This document shows positions 32,464 to 41,667 of a stretch of DNA of 64,000 bases, in pieces. Numbering within the stretch: the stretch's first letter is position 1; each line of letters begins with the position of its first letter. A program made the translations under genes and the position numbers. This DNA comes from Spirochaeta sp. UBA5339 (GTDB lineage: Bacteria > Spirochaetota > Spirochaetia > DSM-2461): positions 1 through 64,000 of the forward strand of contig DHQL01000012.1 in assembly GCA_002408085.1 (NCBI GenBank). The letters are read 5' to 3'. The notes beneath the pieces were generated by a model, which saw only the letters and a program-made list of their open reading frames with translations, was not told where the DNA came from and searched no databases.

Positions 32464-34560
32464 GTGTTGAAAGAAATAAAGCTGGAAATCGATGGTATTG
32501 AGGTCTCTGCCCGGGAGGGGCAGAGTGTACTCAATGCCGCACTGGACGCTGGGATATTTATCCCCAATATCTGTTCCCACCCTGATCTCTCTCCCCAGGG
32601 AGAGTGCAAGCTCTGTGTTGTGGAACTGAGGGGAGAGACTGTCCTCTCCTGCAGGACCGAAGCGGCCGAGGGAATGAAGGTTGTTACAAAGTCTGAGCAT
32701 CTGGCCCATCTGCGGAATACCGCCATGGAGCTGATGCTCGCCTCCCACCCCCATGACTGCACATCCTGCAGGTCCTATCTGAACTGTGAGCTCCAGTCCA
32801 TGATGCAGTACCTTGAATCGGTCCATGCCAGACTGCGGTCAGTCCCCAAAAAGAATATCAAATGGAATACCAATAACCCCATTATCCTCAGGGAGATGGA
32901 GCGCTGTATTCAGTGCGGCCGCTGTGTCCGGGCCTGCAGGGAACTGCGGGATGTGGGAATCCTTGAGTATCGGGTTCTGGATGGAGAGTCCTATATCGGA
33001 ACTGCCGAAAACAAGACCCTGACCGAGGCGGACTGCCGGTTCTGCGGAGCCTGTGTGGCCGTCTGTCCCACCGGTGCCCTGCAGATGGATGAGGAGACAA
33101 CCTATCCTGTTGTCCCCTGTCGGGCCGCCTGTCCCGCTGAAGTGGACATCCCCCGCTATGTGCGCCTTACAAAGGAGGGGCGCTACAGCGAGGCCACCAC
33201 GGTGATTCGGGAGAAGGTGCCCTTTCCCCTGGCCCTGGGACATGTGTGCAATCATGTCTGTGAAACAGAGTGCCGCCGAAAGGAGCTGAACGAGGCGGTA
33301 TCCATAAGGGAGATTAAACTCTTCGCCGCTCAGAACGACAGGGCGGAGATCTGGAAAACCAATCATAAAAACAAGCCGGCCACCGGTAGAAAGGTGGCCA
33401 TCGCCGGAAGCGGCGCCTGCGGTCTGACCGCGGCATACTACCTCTCCGCCAAGGGGCATGAGGTAAAGGTCTTTGAACGCCTTCCTGTCGCCGGTGGCAT
33501 GATGTCCACGGGAATTCCAGAATACCGCCTCCCCCGGGATGTAGTGGAGAGCGAGATCAGCGCCCTCAGGGAGAACGGTGTGGAGATCGAAACCTCCAGT
33601 TCCGTTGAGAGTGTGGAGGATCTTCTCGGTAAACCCTACGATGCTGTACTTCTGGCCGTCGGAGCCTCGGTGGGGAAGAAGATCCCCTTTCCCGGCGCCG
33701 ACCACCCCTCTGTTTTTGCAGCCCTGGATATCCTCCGGTCTGTTTCTCTGGGAGAGACTCCCCCTCTTGGAAAATCGGTCACCGTACTGGGAGGCGGAAA
33801 TGTCGCCTTCGATGCGGCCCGTGTATGTACCCGTCTGGGAGTGGAGAAGGTGAACCTTGTCTGTCTGGAACCCGAGGGTGCCATGCTCGCCGATGATGAG
33901 GAGATTCAACAGGGTCAGGAAGAGGGGATCACCATCTTCAACTCCAAATCGACCCTCTCCCTTGAAGCCGACGGGGATGCCCTTATGGGGGTAAAGGTTA
34001 TCGATGTTCTGGAGTTCTCCTTCGGACCCGGAGGAAAATTGAACCTTACAACCAAACCCGGCTCCGAGCAGATTATTCCGTCGGATACGGTGGTCTTTGC
34101 GGTGGGCCAGAAGACCGACCTTTCCGAGGCCATGGGGGTGGATCTGACTCCCTTCGGTTTCGCAGCGGTCAGGGAAGGCTCCTGCGCCACAAGCCGGGAG
34201 GGTGTCTTTGCCGCGGGAGATACCGTAACGGGAACCCGTCTCCTTATTGAGGCCATGGCCGCCGGACGGAAGGCCGCGTCTGAGATGGATATTTTTCTCG
34301 GCGGCGACGGCAACATTGAGGAGATTCTTACATCCCGTGATACACCCGAGGGAAAAATCGGCATCAATGAGGGCTTCGCCGGTCTGGAGCGCAATCCTGT
34401 TAATTTTATCGACCTGGATGAGAGACTGAAGGGCTTTACCGGAATCCACTGCGCCTACACTGCGGACCAGGCAAAGAGCGAGGCCGAGCGCTGCCTGCAG
34501 TGTGATCTGCGGAGCTGTATCAGCAAAAACAAAACATGGACGGATTTTATAAAACAATGA
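32464..34560 (+). CDS. NuoG-type iron-sulphur domain fused to a GltD-type FAD/NAD(P) oxidoreductase
   Basis: The 698-residue protein has three parts. Residues 1-~80 are a [2Fe-2S] ferredoxin domain (CSHPDLSPQGECKLC, then LSCRTEA). Residues ~95-215 are the NuoG His-Cys3 site (HPHDCTSC...C) plus two [4Fe-4S] sites (CIQCGRCVRAC and CRFCGACVAVC). Residues ~220-640 are a glutamate-synthase small-subunit-like domain with its own Cys sites, VAIAGSGACGLTAAYYLSAKG and VLGGGNVAFDAARV. After the second fold comes CLEPEG instead of the Arg pair typical of NADPH enzymes, which favours NADH. It should route electrons between NAD(H) and ferredoxin-like carriers. Start is GTG 32464 or TTG 32467 behind GGAG. 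Confidence 0.85.
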   Translation: MLKEIKLEIDGIEVSAREGQSVLNAALDAGIFIPNICSHPDLSPQGECKLCVVELRGETVLSCRTEAAEGMKVVTKSEHLAHLRNTAMELMLASHPHDCTSCRSYLNCELQSMMQYLESVHARLRSVPKKNIKWNTNNPIILREMERCIQCGRCVRACRELRDVGILEYRVLDGESYIGTAENKTLTEADCRFCGACVAVCPTGALQMDEETTYPVVPCRAACPAEVDIPRYVRLTKEGRYSEATTVIREKVPFPLALGHVCNHVCETECRRKELNEAVSIREIKLFAAQNDRAEIWKTNHKNKPATGRKVAIAGSGACGLTAAYYLSAKGHEVKVFERLPVAGGMMSTGIPEYRLPRDVVESEISALRENGVEIETSSSVESVEDLLGKPYDAVLLAVGASVGKKIPFPGADHPSVFAALDILRSVSLGETPPLGKSVTVLGGGNVAFDAARVCTRLGVEKVNLVCLEPEGAMLADDEEIQQGQEEGITIFNSKSTLSLEADGDALMGVKVIDVLEFSFGPGGKLNLTTKPGSEQIIPSDTVVFAVGQKTDLSEAMGVDLTPFGFAAVREGSCATSREGVFAAGDTVTGTRLLIEAMAAGRKAASEMDIFLGGDGNIEEILTSRDTPEGKIGINEGFAGLERNPVNFIDLDERLKGFTGIHCAYTADQAKSEAERCLQCDLRSCISKNKTWTDFIKQ

Positions 34561-35198
34561 AAACATGCGAAAAAGATAAAACAACCTTTCCCCCGGCCTC
34601 GGATATTCTGGAGAAAAAAGATGATCTCTGCCCCGTAGACTGGGCTCTGAAGATCGCGGACCTGGCATCTGCTGAGTCCTGCGGGAAGTGTCTGATGTGC
34701 CGGGAGGGATCATTGCAGATCAGGACAATACTCACAGACCTTGTTTCAGGAAGGGGAGAGTCCGATGATCTTGAGCTGATCGCCGATCTCTGCTCTGTCA
34801 TTAATGAGACCGCAAGCTGTGATCAGATCAGAGACGCGGTGTCTCTGATTGAGCTTTCCCTGAACAGCTGCCGGGAGGAGTGGGAGTCCCATCTGAGACG
34901 GAAACGCTGCGCCGCCCTGCAGTGCGCCGCCTATGTCACAATTGCAGTCTCTCCCGAGACCTGTCAGGGATGCGGCGCCTGCGTTGAAGTCTGCCCCGAA
35001 AATGCCCTGGCAGGAGGGGAGGGGCTGATCCATATTATCGATTCCGGAAAATGTACCCGCTGCCTGGCCTGTATTGATGCCTGCAGCTTTGAAGCAATTG
35101 CAAAATACGGCGCAGTGCTGCCCAAAGTGCCTGCCGAACCTGTTCCGGTAGGCACGTTTACTGTCGAAACCGGCAGAAGGAGGAGAAGGAGAGGGTAG
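34557..35198 (+). CDS. Ferredoxin with NuoF C-terminal Fe-S domain, partner of the NuoG/GltD fusion
   Basis: The 213-residue protein (from the ATG that overlaps the previous stop as ATGA; ATG 34536 is also possible) has two parts. Residues ~30-115 match the C-terminal domain of NuoF/HydB, with the N3-cluster motif SCGKCLMCREGS and a later Cys in ETASCDQIRDA. Residues ~125-185 form a two-cluster ferredoxin (CQGCGACVEVCPENA and CTRCLACIDACSFEA). The FMN- and NADH-binding part of NuoF is missing, so pyridine-nucleotide chemistry must be done by the GltD-like partner. The C-terminus is Arg-rich. Together the pair resembles a compact electron-transfer hub for the island's reductases. Confidence 0.82.
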   Translation: MKTCEKDKTTFPPASDILEKKDDLCPVDWALKIADLASAESCGKCLMCREGSLQIRTILTDLVSGRGESDDLELIADLCSVINETASCDQIRDAVSLIELSLNSCREEWESHLRRKRCAALQCAAYVTIAVSPETCQGCGACVEVCPENALAGGEGLIHIIDSGKCTRCLACIDACSFEAIAKYGAVLPKVPAEPVPVGTFTVETGRRRRRRG

Positions 35199-35270
35199 AA
35201 AAAATGTTAGAAAATGGGCTTTCCCGGCGGATAAGGTGAGTAACATCAATGAAATGCCGGTATGTATGAA

Positions 35271-35352
35271 ATTGTATGTCCCGAAAGTACAATTACGATG
35301 CCGGCAGATACAATAATGCAAGTTGTTGTATCGAAAATTACACCCTTACAAT
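35271..35352 (+). promoter_or_regulatory. MFS-gene promoter with paired TACAAT/ATTGTA sites
   Basis: ATTGTA-N11-TACAAT (35271-35293) and GATACAA-N12-TTGTATC (35307-35332) are inverted pairs placed one behind the other. TTGTTG (35323-35328) and TACAAT (35347-35352) are 18 bases apart and could be the -35 and -10. CCCTTACAATGA (35343-35354) matches the element upstream of 32464. The layout suits a dimeric activator. Confidence 0.45.
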
Positions 35353-35390
35353 GACTTATCCCCTTCGGGAAAAAATTATCAAAAGGAAAA

Positions 35391-36701
35391 ATGAAAAGGA
35401 GTCAATGCATTATGTTTTCTAACAAGAAGTTTGCCGGTTACACGGTCGTCTTTATGATTCTCGGTATTATGTACATGTTCTTCTACTCAGGACTTCAGAA
35501 TGATCACCTGAATATCCTGACCCCTTATCTGGCTGACGCCTACGGGTGGACAAACATGCAGATTACCAACCCCGTAACTGTTGCGGGTGTCGTGGTAATC
35601 GCCTTCTACCTGGTTATCGGAGCCGCCTTTGTTAAGTTCGGTGTCCGGATTATTATGGTTCCCAGTATGGTTATCCTCGGTCTGGCCAGTATGGGTATCG
35701 GTATTGCCGGTGACAACTACACCCTCTACGCGGTAAGTCTCTTTCTGGTCCGTCTCTTTGTTGTCCCCCTTCAGATGGGAGGCTTTATGCTGGCGGCCAA
35801 CTGGTTTATCAAATACCGCGGCCGTGTTCTGGGTATAATTACCGCTGGAAGCCCCCTCTTCTCTGTTGTGGGAATCAGCGTTCTGACCTTCCTGGCCACA
35901 TCTATCGGAATTACTCAGGGATATCTGGTTATCGGTGTCATTGTTCTTGTTATGGCTGCCATGACTCAGTTCCTCCTGAAAGATACTCCCGAGGATGCGG
36001 GACTCTATCCCGACGGCGCCCTGGAAGCACCGAAGTCTGAATCTGAAGTGGCTGAGGAGACAATCTCTGTAGGACAGCTTCTGAAAGAGGGACGCGCCTG
36101 GCAGCTGATTATCTCCTATGGAATACTGCAGTTTATTATAATGGCCATGATGGCTTTTATGGCCGTCCGCTACAACTCTCTGACACCCGAAGGACATCAG
36201 GGACCGCCTCTTTTCGTTCAGGCCCTTCCCTATCTCTCAATCGGAGCGATTCTGGGTATTCCCATGAGCTTTGTTCTGGGATGGATTGATGATAAACTGG
36301 GGTCTGTGAAGGCCTCTCTGGTCCTCAACATTCTCTACCTCTTTGCCGTTATTCCTCTGGCCATCATGCCCGTGGGCGGAAATAAGGCTCTGATGCTGAT
36401 CTGGGCCTTTGGTGTTGCCTGTATGACCGGCGGAATGCCCACAATGCACCCCTGTGTTACATCCTATGTATACGGCCGCCGTCTCTATCAGTGCGCCAAC
36501 AAGTGGATCATGATGATTCAGGCCATCCCCATGGCCTTCTCCGTAGCCTTTATGGCCGCCATGAACGATGCAGGTCTGCTGACTGAAGCCTACTACATCC
36601 TGATTGGAATGCTGGTAGTCTCCTTCGTAACCATCCTTACAATGCTGAAAGTACCCGATGCCAATGCGGCAGACAGGGACTATGCACTGGCAGGAGCATA
36701 A
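35391..36701 (+). CDS. Major facilitator transporter, OFA-like
   Basis: The 436-residue membrane protein has about 12 helices, including RLFVVPLQMGGFMLAANWFI and GRVLGIITAGSPLFSVVG in the first half, then a central loop rich in Glu/Ser, and a C-terminal half with WAFGVACMTGGMPTMHP. The family includes oxalate/formate antiporters and carriers of other carboxylates. The ATG at 35391 follows AAAAGGA; ATG 35412 is an alternative. It stands alone between a likely regulated promoter and a clear terminator, which suggests strong inducible expression as an importer of the growth substrate or an exporter of acid. Confidence 0.8.
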   Translation: MKRSQCIMFSNKKFAGYTVVFMILGIMYMFFYSGLQNDHLNILTPYLADAYGWTNMQITNPVTVAGVVVIAFYLVIGAAFVKFGVRIIMVPSMVILGLASMGIGIAGDNYTLYAVSLFLVRLFVVPLQMGGFMLAANWFIKYRGRVLGIITAGSPLFSVVGISVLTFLATSIGITQGYLVIGVIVLVMAAMTQFLLKDTPEDAGLYPDGALEAPKSESEVAEETISVGQLLKEGRAWQLIISYGILQFIIMAMMAFMAVRYNSLTPEGHQGPPLFVQALPYLSIGAILGIPMSFVLGWIDDKLGSVKASLVLNILYLFAVIPLAIMPVGGNKALMLIWAFGVACMTGGMPTMHPCVTSYVYGRRLYQCANKWIMMIQAIPMAFSVAFMAAMNDAGLLTEAYYILIGMLVVSFVTILTMLKVPDANAADRDYALAGA

Positions 36702-36728
36702 TTAAAAACTAACTGAAAACAGTTTGAC

Positions 36729-36764
36729 AGGACCTGTTCCGCTGTCAGCGGTGCAGGTCCTTTT
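36729..36764 (+). terminator. Rho-independent terminator after the OFA-like carrier
   Basis: AGGACCTG (36729-36736) pairs with CAGGTCCT (36754-36761), with an inner GCTG/GCGG pair and a T run to 36764. It lies immediately before the FAD reductase gene. Confidence 0.85.
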
Positions 36765-36787
36765 AAATGAGCAATTGGAGTGAAGTG

Positions 36788-38311
36788 ATGAGTAAAGTTG
36801 AAGCTGATGTTGTAGTCATCGGAGCCGGAGCGTCGGGTATCGCCGCAGCCGTTGCGGCGGCGGAAAAGGATGCAAAGGTAATTGTATATGAGAAGGGCAG
36901 CACCACCGGAGGAGCCGCCAATATGGGAATGGGATTCTTTGCGGTGGAGTCCAGACACCAGAAGGCCCAGATGATCGATCTGACCCTGGATCAGGCCTTT
37001 GATTTCTTTATGGAGTACACCCACTGGCATGCCGATGCACGTCTGGTCAGAAAGTATATGGCACAGTCAGCGGATACCATCGAGTGGATTGAGAGCCTGG
37101 GTGTTGAGTTCCTTGGAGTGTACAAGTACTTCGAGAAATCCTTTCCCACCTGGCATGTTGTCAAGGTCCCCGGAAGCAACAAGCCTACAGAGCGTTCTGC
37201 CTCTGTTATGTTCAAGGCCCTTACAGACCGTGCCGTTGAACTGGATGTGGAGCTGAATTTCCAGCATACAGTGAAGAAAATCCAGAAAGATCCCGAAACC
37301 GGAAGAATCACCGGTGTCTCTGTTGTTGATGAACAGGGAAATCAGATCGACTGCGAGTGCGACACCCTGATCGTGGCGGCCGGGGGGTTCGGAAACAACC
37401 CCGAAATGATCAAACAGATGACCGGATACACCTGGGGTGAGGACCTCTTCTCCTTCCGGATTCCCGGAGACGACGGTGACGGAGTCAACCTGATGTGGGA
37501 CGCCGGAGCGGTCAAGAGCCCCGTTAATGTGGAGCTTACATACACCACCCCCGGTATCACTGATATCTTCAAGACTCTCAGCGAAACCATGCGCCAGCCC
37601 AACCTGATGGTCAATCTGGAGGGCTTGAGAATCTTCAATGAAGAGACCATGCAGAATACAACCTTTACCGGAAACGCCATAAGCCGGCAGACCGGAAAGA
37701 CCGCCTTCACAATTATCTCCGATGAGATTATCGAAGACTATAAAAAAACAGGTCTCGACTACATCACCTTCCACCACAATATCAAAACCGTTGACAAGTG
37801 GCAGAGTGAGATTGATGCCTACAAGAGCGGCGGCGAGTCCGAGACAGCGGGTCTGTCGGACCTGCACGGCGAGGACGAGACCGGACAGGTCTGCTTCTGG
37901 GAGGCCAACTCCCTGGAAGAACTCTGTGAAAAGACAGGAATCAACTACAAGAACCTCCAGGCAACCATTGAAGAGTATAATGATTGTGAAGGAAGCTATG
38001 ACACCCTCTTCAACAAACACCCCAAGTATATGCGTGCCATTAAGGGAAAGAAATTCTACGCCGCCATACACAGACCCTGCGGTTACGGAACCCTGGGAGG
38101 TGTAAAAACCAATGATATGCTTCAGGTTCTCGATGCCGAGAACAAACCCGTACCGGGAATGTATTCCGCGGGCTTCGACGCCTGTAATATCTTTGGAGAC
38201 AGCTACTGTTTCCTCCTTCCCGGCAACACAATGGGATGGGCCCTGAACTCCGGAAGAATGGCAGGTTATAATGCCGTTGATTATCTCGATTCCGATGATT
38301 TTGTGGAGTAA
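36788..38311 (+). CDS. FAD-dependent reductase of the fumarate reductase / KstD family
   Basis: The 507-residue protein begins with VVVIGAGASGIAAAVAAAEKDAK and ends with the family's FAD-closing block (GYGTLGGVKTN, then SYCFLLPGNTMGWALNSGRMAG). It has neither a signal peptide nor haem or FMN-binding extensions, so it is a cytosolic single-flavin enzyme. Relatives reduce fumarate, urocanate, enones or ring double bonds. The ATG at 36788 is 7 bases after GGAG. It lies 6 bases before Fe-S flavoenzyme copy 3, so both probably act on one substrate, one reducing and one oxidising or in sequence. Substrate unknown. Confidence 0.82.
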   Translation: MSKVEADVVVIGAGASGIAAAVAAAEKDAKVIVYEKGSTTGGAANMGMGFFAVESRHQKAQMIDLTLDQAFDFFMEYTHWHADARLVRKYMAQSADTIEWIESLGVEFLGVYKYFEKSFPTWHVVKVPGSNKPTERSASVMFKALTDRAVELDVELNFQHTVKKIQKDPETGRITGVSVVDEQGNQIDCECDTLIVAAGGFGNNPEMIKQMTGYTWGEDLFSFRIPGDDGDGVNLMWDAGAVKSPVNVELTYTTPGITDIFKTLSETMRQPNLMVNLEGLRIFNEETMQNTTFTGNAISRQTGKTAFTIISDEIIEDYKKTGLDYITFHHNIKTVDKWQSEIDAYKSGGESETAGLSDLHGEDETGQVCFWEANSLEELCEKTGINYKNLQATIEEYNDCEGSYDTLFNKHPKYMRAIKGKKFYAAIHRPCGYGTLGGVKTNDMLQVLDAENKPVPGMYSAGFDACNIFGDSYCFLLPGNTMGWALNSGRMAGYNAVDYLDSDDFVE

Positions 38312-38317
38312 GGCCCT

Positions 38318-40249
38318 ATGAGTAAAAGATATCCACACCTGCTGAAACCCATCAAGGTCGGTCCTGTGACTTTCCGAAACCGGATATTTACCGCGCCCAT
38401 CGGCCTCCATGCCATCCAGGCCGATGAGCCCTATCCCACGGAGGCCGCCATTACCCACTTCGCCAACAAGGCAAAGGGGGGAGCCGGCTGTGTAACCTGC
38501 GGCGGTGTGGGTCTTTTTCCCGTTGAACGGGACGGCATGCACGCCACCTGGGACGTCTACACCAAGGCGAACCTCCATATGCTGGCACAGCTGGCCGAAA
38601 GCATTCACTTCCACGGGGCCAGGGCTTCCATGGAGCTGGGTGTGGCCGGTGTAGCCGGAACCGAGTACGCCGTCAGTGACGGAGCGCCCCTGATGTCCGG
38701 AATGCCCGCCAGAGAGATGCCCGAGTCCGAGATCGAGAGAATCGCCGAGGGCTATGCAAATGCCGCCGCCGGCTGCAGGACCGCCGGATTCGATATGGTG
38801 CTTCTCCACTTCGGCCACGGCCTTCTGGTGGGGCAGTTCTTGTCGCCTCTGACCAACAAGAGAACCGACAAGTACGGCGGAAGCGCCGAAAACCGGGCCC
38901 GTTTCGCCCATCTGATTATCGACAGCATCAGAGAGAAGGTGGGATCTTCCATGCTTATTGAGGTGAGAATCAGCGGCGACGAGATGGTTCCCGGCGGAAT
39001 AACCATCGACGATACCATTGCCTTCACCAAGTCCATTGAGGACAAGGTGGACCTTATCCATATCTCAGCAGGGCTGCATAATCCCGACTATATGACCGTG
39101 GTCCATCCATGCGGATTCCGTCCCCATATGCCCAACCTCTCCCTGGCCGAAGAGGTCAAGAAGTCGGGTGTAAAGATTCCCGTGGTAACCGTGGGAGGGG
39201 TCCAGGAACTGAGCAGTGCCGAGGAGGCACTTGCCGAAGGCAAGGCGGACATCGTAACCATTGCCCGGGGTTTTATAGCCGATCCCGACATGGGAAACAA
39301 GGCTTACCGCGGAGAAGGGGAGGACGTGCGTCCCTGCATCAAGTGCATGAGGTGCCATGACAGCGTGGTCTGGGAGTATCACTACTCCTGTGCCGTAAAC
39401 CCCGAGATAGGACTGGAGCACCGTCTGCCCATGATGGTCTCTGCCCCCCTTGAAAAGAAGAAAATCGCCATTGTCGGCGGCGGCCCCGCAGGAATGAATG
39501 CCGCTCTGACTCTCAATGAGAGAGGCCATGATGTGACCCTCTATGAGCAGTCCGATGTTCTGGGAGGAACCCTGGCCTTCTCGGAGAAGGTGGACTTCAA
39601 GGATGCCCTCAGACAGTACAAGGACTATCTGGCCGCCCAGGTTATGAAGTCCGGAGTCTCTGTCAAACTGGGTACTGCCGCCGACGCGGCTATGCTCAAC
39701 GCCTCGGGAGCGGATATTGTTATCGGAGCCCTGGGATCAAGCCCCCTGATCCCGCCGATTCCCGGTATCGATTCCAGGAGCGTTATCACCGCTCTGGACT
39801 CCTACGGAGCCGAGGACACCCTGGGTAACGAGGTTCTGGTGCTGGGAGGCGGCCAGGTCGGCTGTGAAACGGCCCTGCATCTGGGACTGATGGGCAAGAA
39901 GGTCACCCTTATGGAGATGAGAGACGCCATCCTGATGGACGCCTCGGAGACCCACAAGGGAGAGATGCTCTTTGAGATCAGGAACTGTGAGAATATTACT
40001 GTGCTGACCTCAGCCCGGTGCACCGGCATAGAGGGCAGCTCGGTATCCTACCGGGACGGAGACGGGAAGGTTCAGATCCTGTCGGCCTCAAAGATTATTC
40101 TGGCCGCGGGAATGAAGTCCGCCTCCGATAAAGCCGAAGCCCTGGGAGCCGGAGTGAACTGCGACTTCTACTCCATCGGCGACTGCGACAAGATCGGTAC
40201 CGTCGAGGGAGCCACCAAAAGCGCCTACTACCTCTCTGTAAGGCTGTAG
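38318..40249 (+). CDS. FMN/Fe-S/FAD oxidoreductase, 2,4-dienoyl-CoA reductase-like (copy 3)
   Basis: The 643-residue protein has the FMN barrel, the Fe-S site CIKCMRC with a later CAVNP, and an FAD/NAD(P) part with AIVGGGPAGMNAALTLNERG and LVLGGGQVGCETALHL. Overall it is closest to copies 1 and 4 in this window. The active-site segment reads HFGHGLLVGQFLSPLTNKRT, with Leu in place of FadH Tyr166. It forms an operon with the FAD reductase and ends at a strong terminator. Related enzymes reduce C=C bonds of bile acids, isoflavones or enoates. Substrate not predictable. Confidence 0.85.
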   Translation: MSKRYPHLLKPIKVGPVTFRNRIFTAPIGLHAIQADEPYPTEAAITHFANKAKGGAGCVTCGGVGLFPVERDGMHATWDVYTKANLHMLAQLAESIHFHGARASMELGVAGVAGTEYAVSDGAPLMSGMPAREMPESEIERIAEGYANAAAGCRTAGFDMVLLHFGHGLLVGQFLSPLTNKRTDKYGGSAENRARFAHLIIDSIREKVGSSMLIEVRISGDEMVPGGITIDDTIAFTKSIEDKVDLIHISAGLHNPDYMTVVHPCGFRPHMPNLSLAEEVKKSGVKIPVVTVGGVQELSSAEEALAEGKADIVTIARGFIADPDMGNKAYRGEGEDVRPCIKCMRCHDSVVWEYHYSCAVNPEIGLEHRLPMMVSAPLEKKKIAIVGGGPAGMNAALTLNERGHDVTLYEQSDVLGGTLAFSEKVDFKDALRQYKDYLAAQVMKSGVSVKLGTAADAAMLNASGADIVIGALGSSPLIPPIPGIDSRSVITALDSYGAEDTLGNEVLVLGGGQVGCETALHLGLMGKKVTLMEMRDAILMDASETHKGEMLFEIRNCENITVLTSARCTGIEGSSVSYRDGDGKVQILSASKIILAAGMKSASDKAEALGAGVNCDFYSIGDCDKIGTVEGATKSAYYLSVRL

Positions 40250-40271
40250 AGTCGTTTTAACAGATCGAAGA

Positions 40272-40296
40272 CCCGGCCTTTGGGCCGGGCTTTTTT
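40272..40296 (+). terminator. Rho-independent terminator after flavoenzyme copy 3
   Basis: CCCGGCC (40272-40278) pairs with GGCCGGG (40283-40289) around TTTG, followed by six T residues. It separates the two-gene reductase operon from the next MFS gene. Confidence 0.9.
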
Positions 40297-40372
40297 CAAA
40301 TTCAAAATAGAGTTCTCAAACCCATTACCCGCCTTTACAGGAGAACTCTTTTTAAAATTTAGGGAGAATAGT

Positions 40373-41575
40373 ATGAATAAATTGAAAAACCGCGGACCTC
40401 TGGTTCTGGCGGCAGCCATCGTTATAAACTTTGTCTGCGGCCTCGGTTATATCTGGAGCATAATTGCCAAACAGCTGATCCATCAGCTTGGATGGACCGG
40501 TGTACAGGCATCCATGCCCTTTACGGTCTTCTCTATCATGTTCGCTCTGTCCATGCTGGTCCTGGGGCCCCTGCAGGACAAAAAGGGACCCCGCTTCCTC
40601 TCTACCATGGGAGGACTGCTGATCGGCGGCGGGCTTGTCCTTACGGGACTGTTTCTCTATCCGTCGGTGATTCTTTTTACCTTCGGCTGCTGTACAGGTT
40701 TCGGTCTGGGGTCCATGTACGCCTCCACCGTGCCTCCTGCAATGAAGTGGTATCCTCCTCAGAAGAGGGGAACCATAAACGGCATTATTGTGGCGACCCT
40801 GGCCCTGGCATCGATGATGTACTCTCCCCTTGCCAAGACCCTGATGGACAGAAGGGGCATAGCGGATACCTTTCTGGTTATTGGCGGGTCCGCCCTGGTC
40901 ATTCTGGTCGGGTTCTCCCAGTTCCTGGCCAATCCTCCCGAGGCGGATGGAAAAGCCGAGAGCCCGGCTGCTTCTTCTGAGAAGGAGATTGATTCCCGTC
41001 AGATGCTTCGTACAGGGAACTTCTACAAGATCTGGCTGATGTTTGCCCTGTCGGCTGCATCGAGTCTGATGATAGTGGGCCATGCGGCCAATATAGCCCT
41101 GGAACAGGCTTCCTGGAGCGGTGGATTTATCCTTGTTATCCTTCTCTCCCTCAGCAACGGGGCGGGGCGCTTTCTGGGGGGATTTCTCTCTGACCGTCTG
41201 GGACAGCCGAGGCTGATGAGGCTGACCTTTATTATTCAGGGAGTGAATATCTTTTTCTTCCAGATCTATCAGTCGCCCCTGCTGCTGGCTCTGGGTGTGG
41301 TTCTGGCGGGACTCTGCTACGGCTCAACCATGGTAGTCTTCTCCGCCGAGACAGCCTCCAGTTACGGAATGAAGAACTTCGGCGCCAACTACGGCAAGGT
41401 TTATACAGCCTGGGGTGTGGGAGGCGTCCTTGGGCCCCTGCCCAGCGCCATGATCTTCGATGCAACCGGTTCCTATACGGGAGCCTACATCGTATCGGGT
41501 GTTCTGGTGGTGATCGCTCTGGGAATCGCCATCTCATACAAACAGCAGAAAGCCCCTCTTCCCGAGGCCGCCTGA
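40373..41575 (+). CDS. Major facilitator transporter, OFA-like
   Basis: The 400-residue protein starts at the ATG behind AGGGAGAA; the frame is open further upstream but that part lies in the terminator. About 12 helices are visible, with LQDKKGPRFLSTMGGLLIGGG (MFS loop 2-3), CTGFGLGSMYASTVPPAMKWY and GRFLGGFLSDRLGQPRL. The FSAETASSYGMKNFGANYGK block is typical of oxalate/formate antiporter relatives. It probably carries an organic acid linked to the neighbouring reductases or TRAP system. A bidirectional terminator follows. Confidence 0.8.
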   Translation: MNKLKNRGPLVLAAAIVINFVCGLGYIWSIIAKQLIHQLGWTGVQASMPFTVFSIMFALSMLVLGPLQDKKGPRFLSTMGGLLIGGGLVLTGLFLYPSVILFTFGCCTGFGLGSMYASTVPPAMKWYPPQKRGTINGIIVATLALASMMYSPLAKTLMDRRGIADTFLVIGGSALVILVGFSQFLANPPEADGKAESPAASSEKEIDSRQMLRTGNFYKIWLMFALSAASSLMIVGHAANIALEQASWSGGFILVILLSLSNGAGRFLGGFLSDRLGQPRLMRLTFIIQGVNIFFFQIYQSPLLLALGVVLAGLCYGSTMVVFSAETASSYGMKNFGANYGKVYTAWGVGGVLGPLPSAMIFDATGSYTGAYIVSGVLVVIALGIAISYKQQKAPLPEAA

Positions 41576-41610
41576 ATCTTCAGATTCTAATTTTTCCAAA
41601 TACAAAAAAA

Positions 41611-41657
41611 GGAGCGGACAGCCGGCTGAGCACCGGATCTGATCCGCTCCTTTTTTT
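41611..41657. terminator. Bidirectional terminator between MFS and dctP genes
   Basis: GGAGCGGA (41611-41618) and TCCGCTCC (41643-41650) are exact complements, flanked by an A run on the left and seven T residues on the right. It serves both the plus-strand MFS gene and the minus-strand TRAP operon. Confidence 0.9.
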
Positions 41658-41667
41658 ATCTGCGGTA

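Noticed and set aside
32839..39061. Very long antisense reading frames (for example 624 codons opposite the NuoG/GltD gene and 664 codons opposite the FAD reductase and flavoenzyme copy 3)
   Set aside because: They lie opposite genes with clear family motifs, have no ribosome sites, and show low-complexity translation typical of the shadow strand in GC-rich codon-biased DNA.
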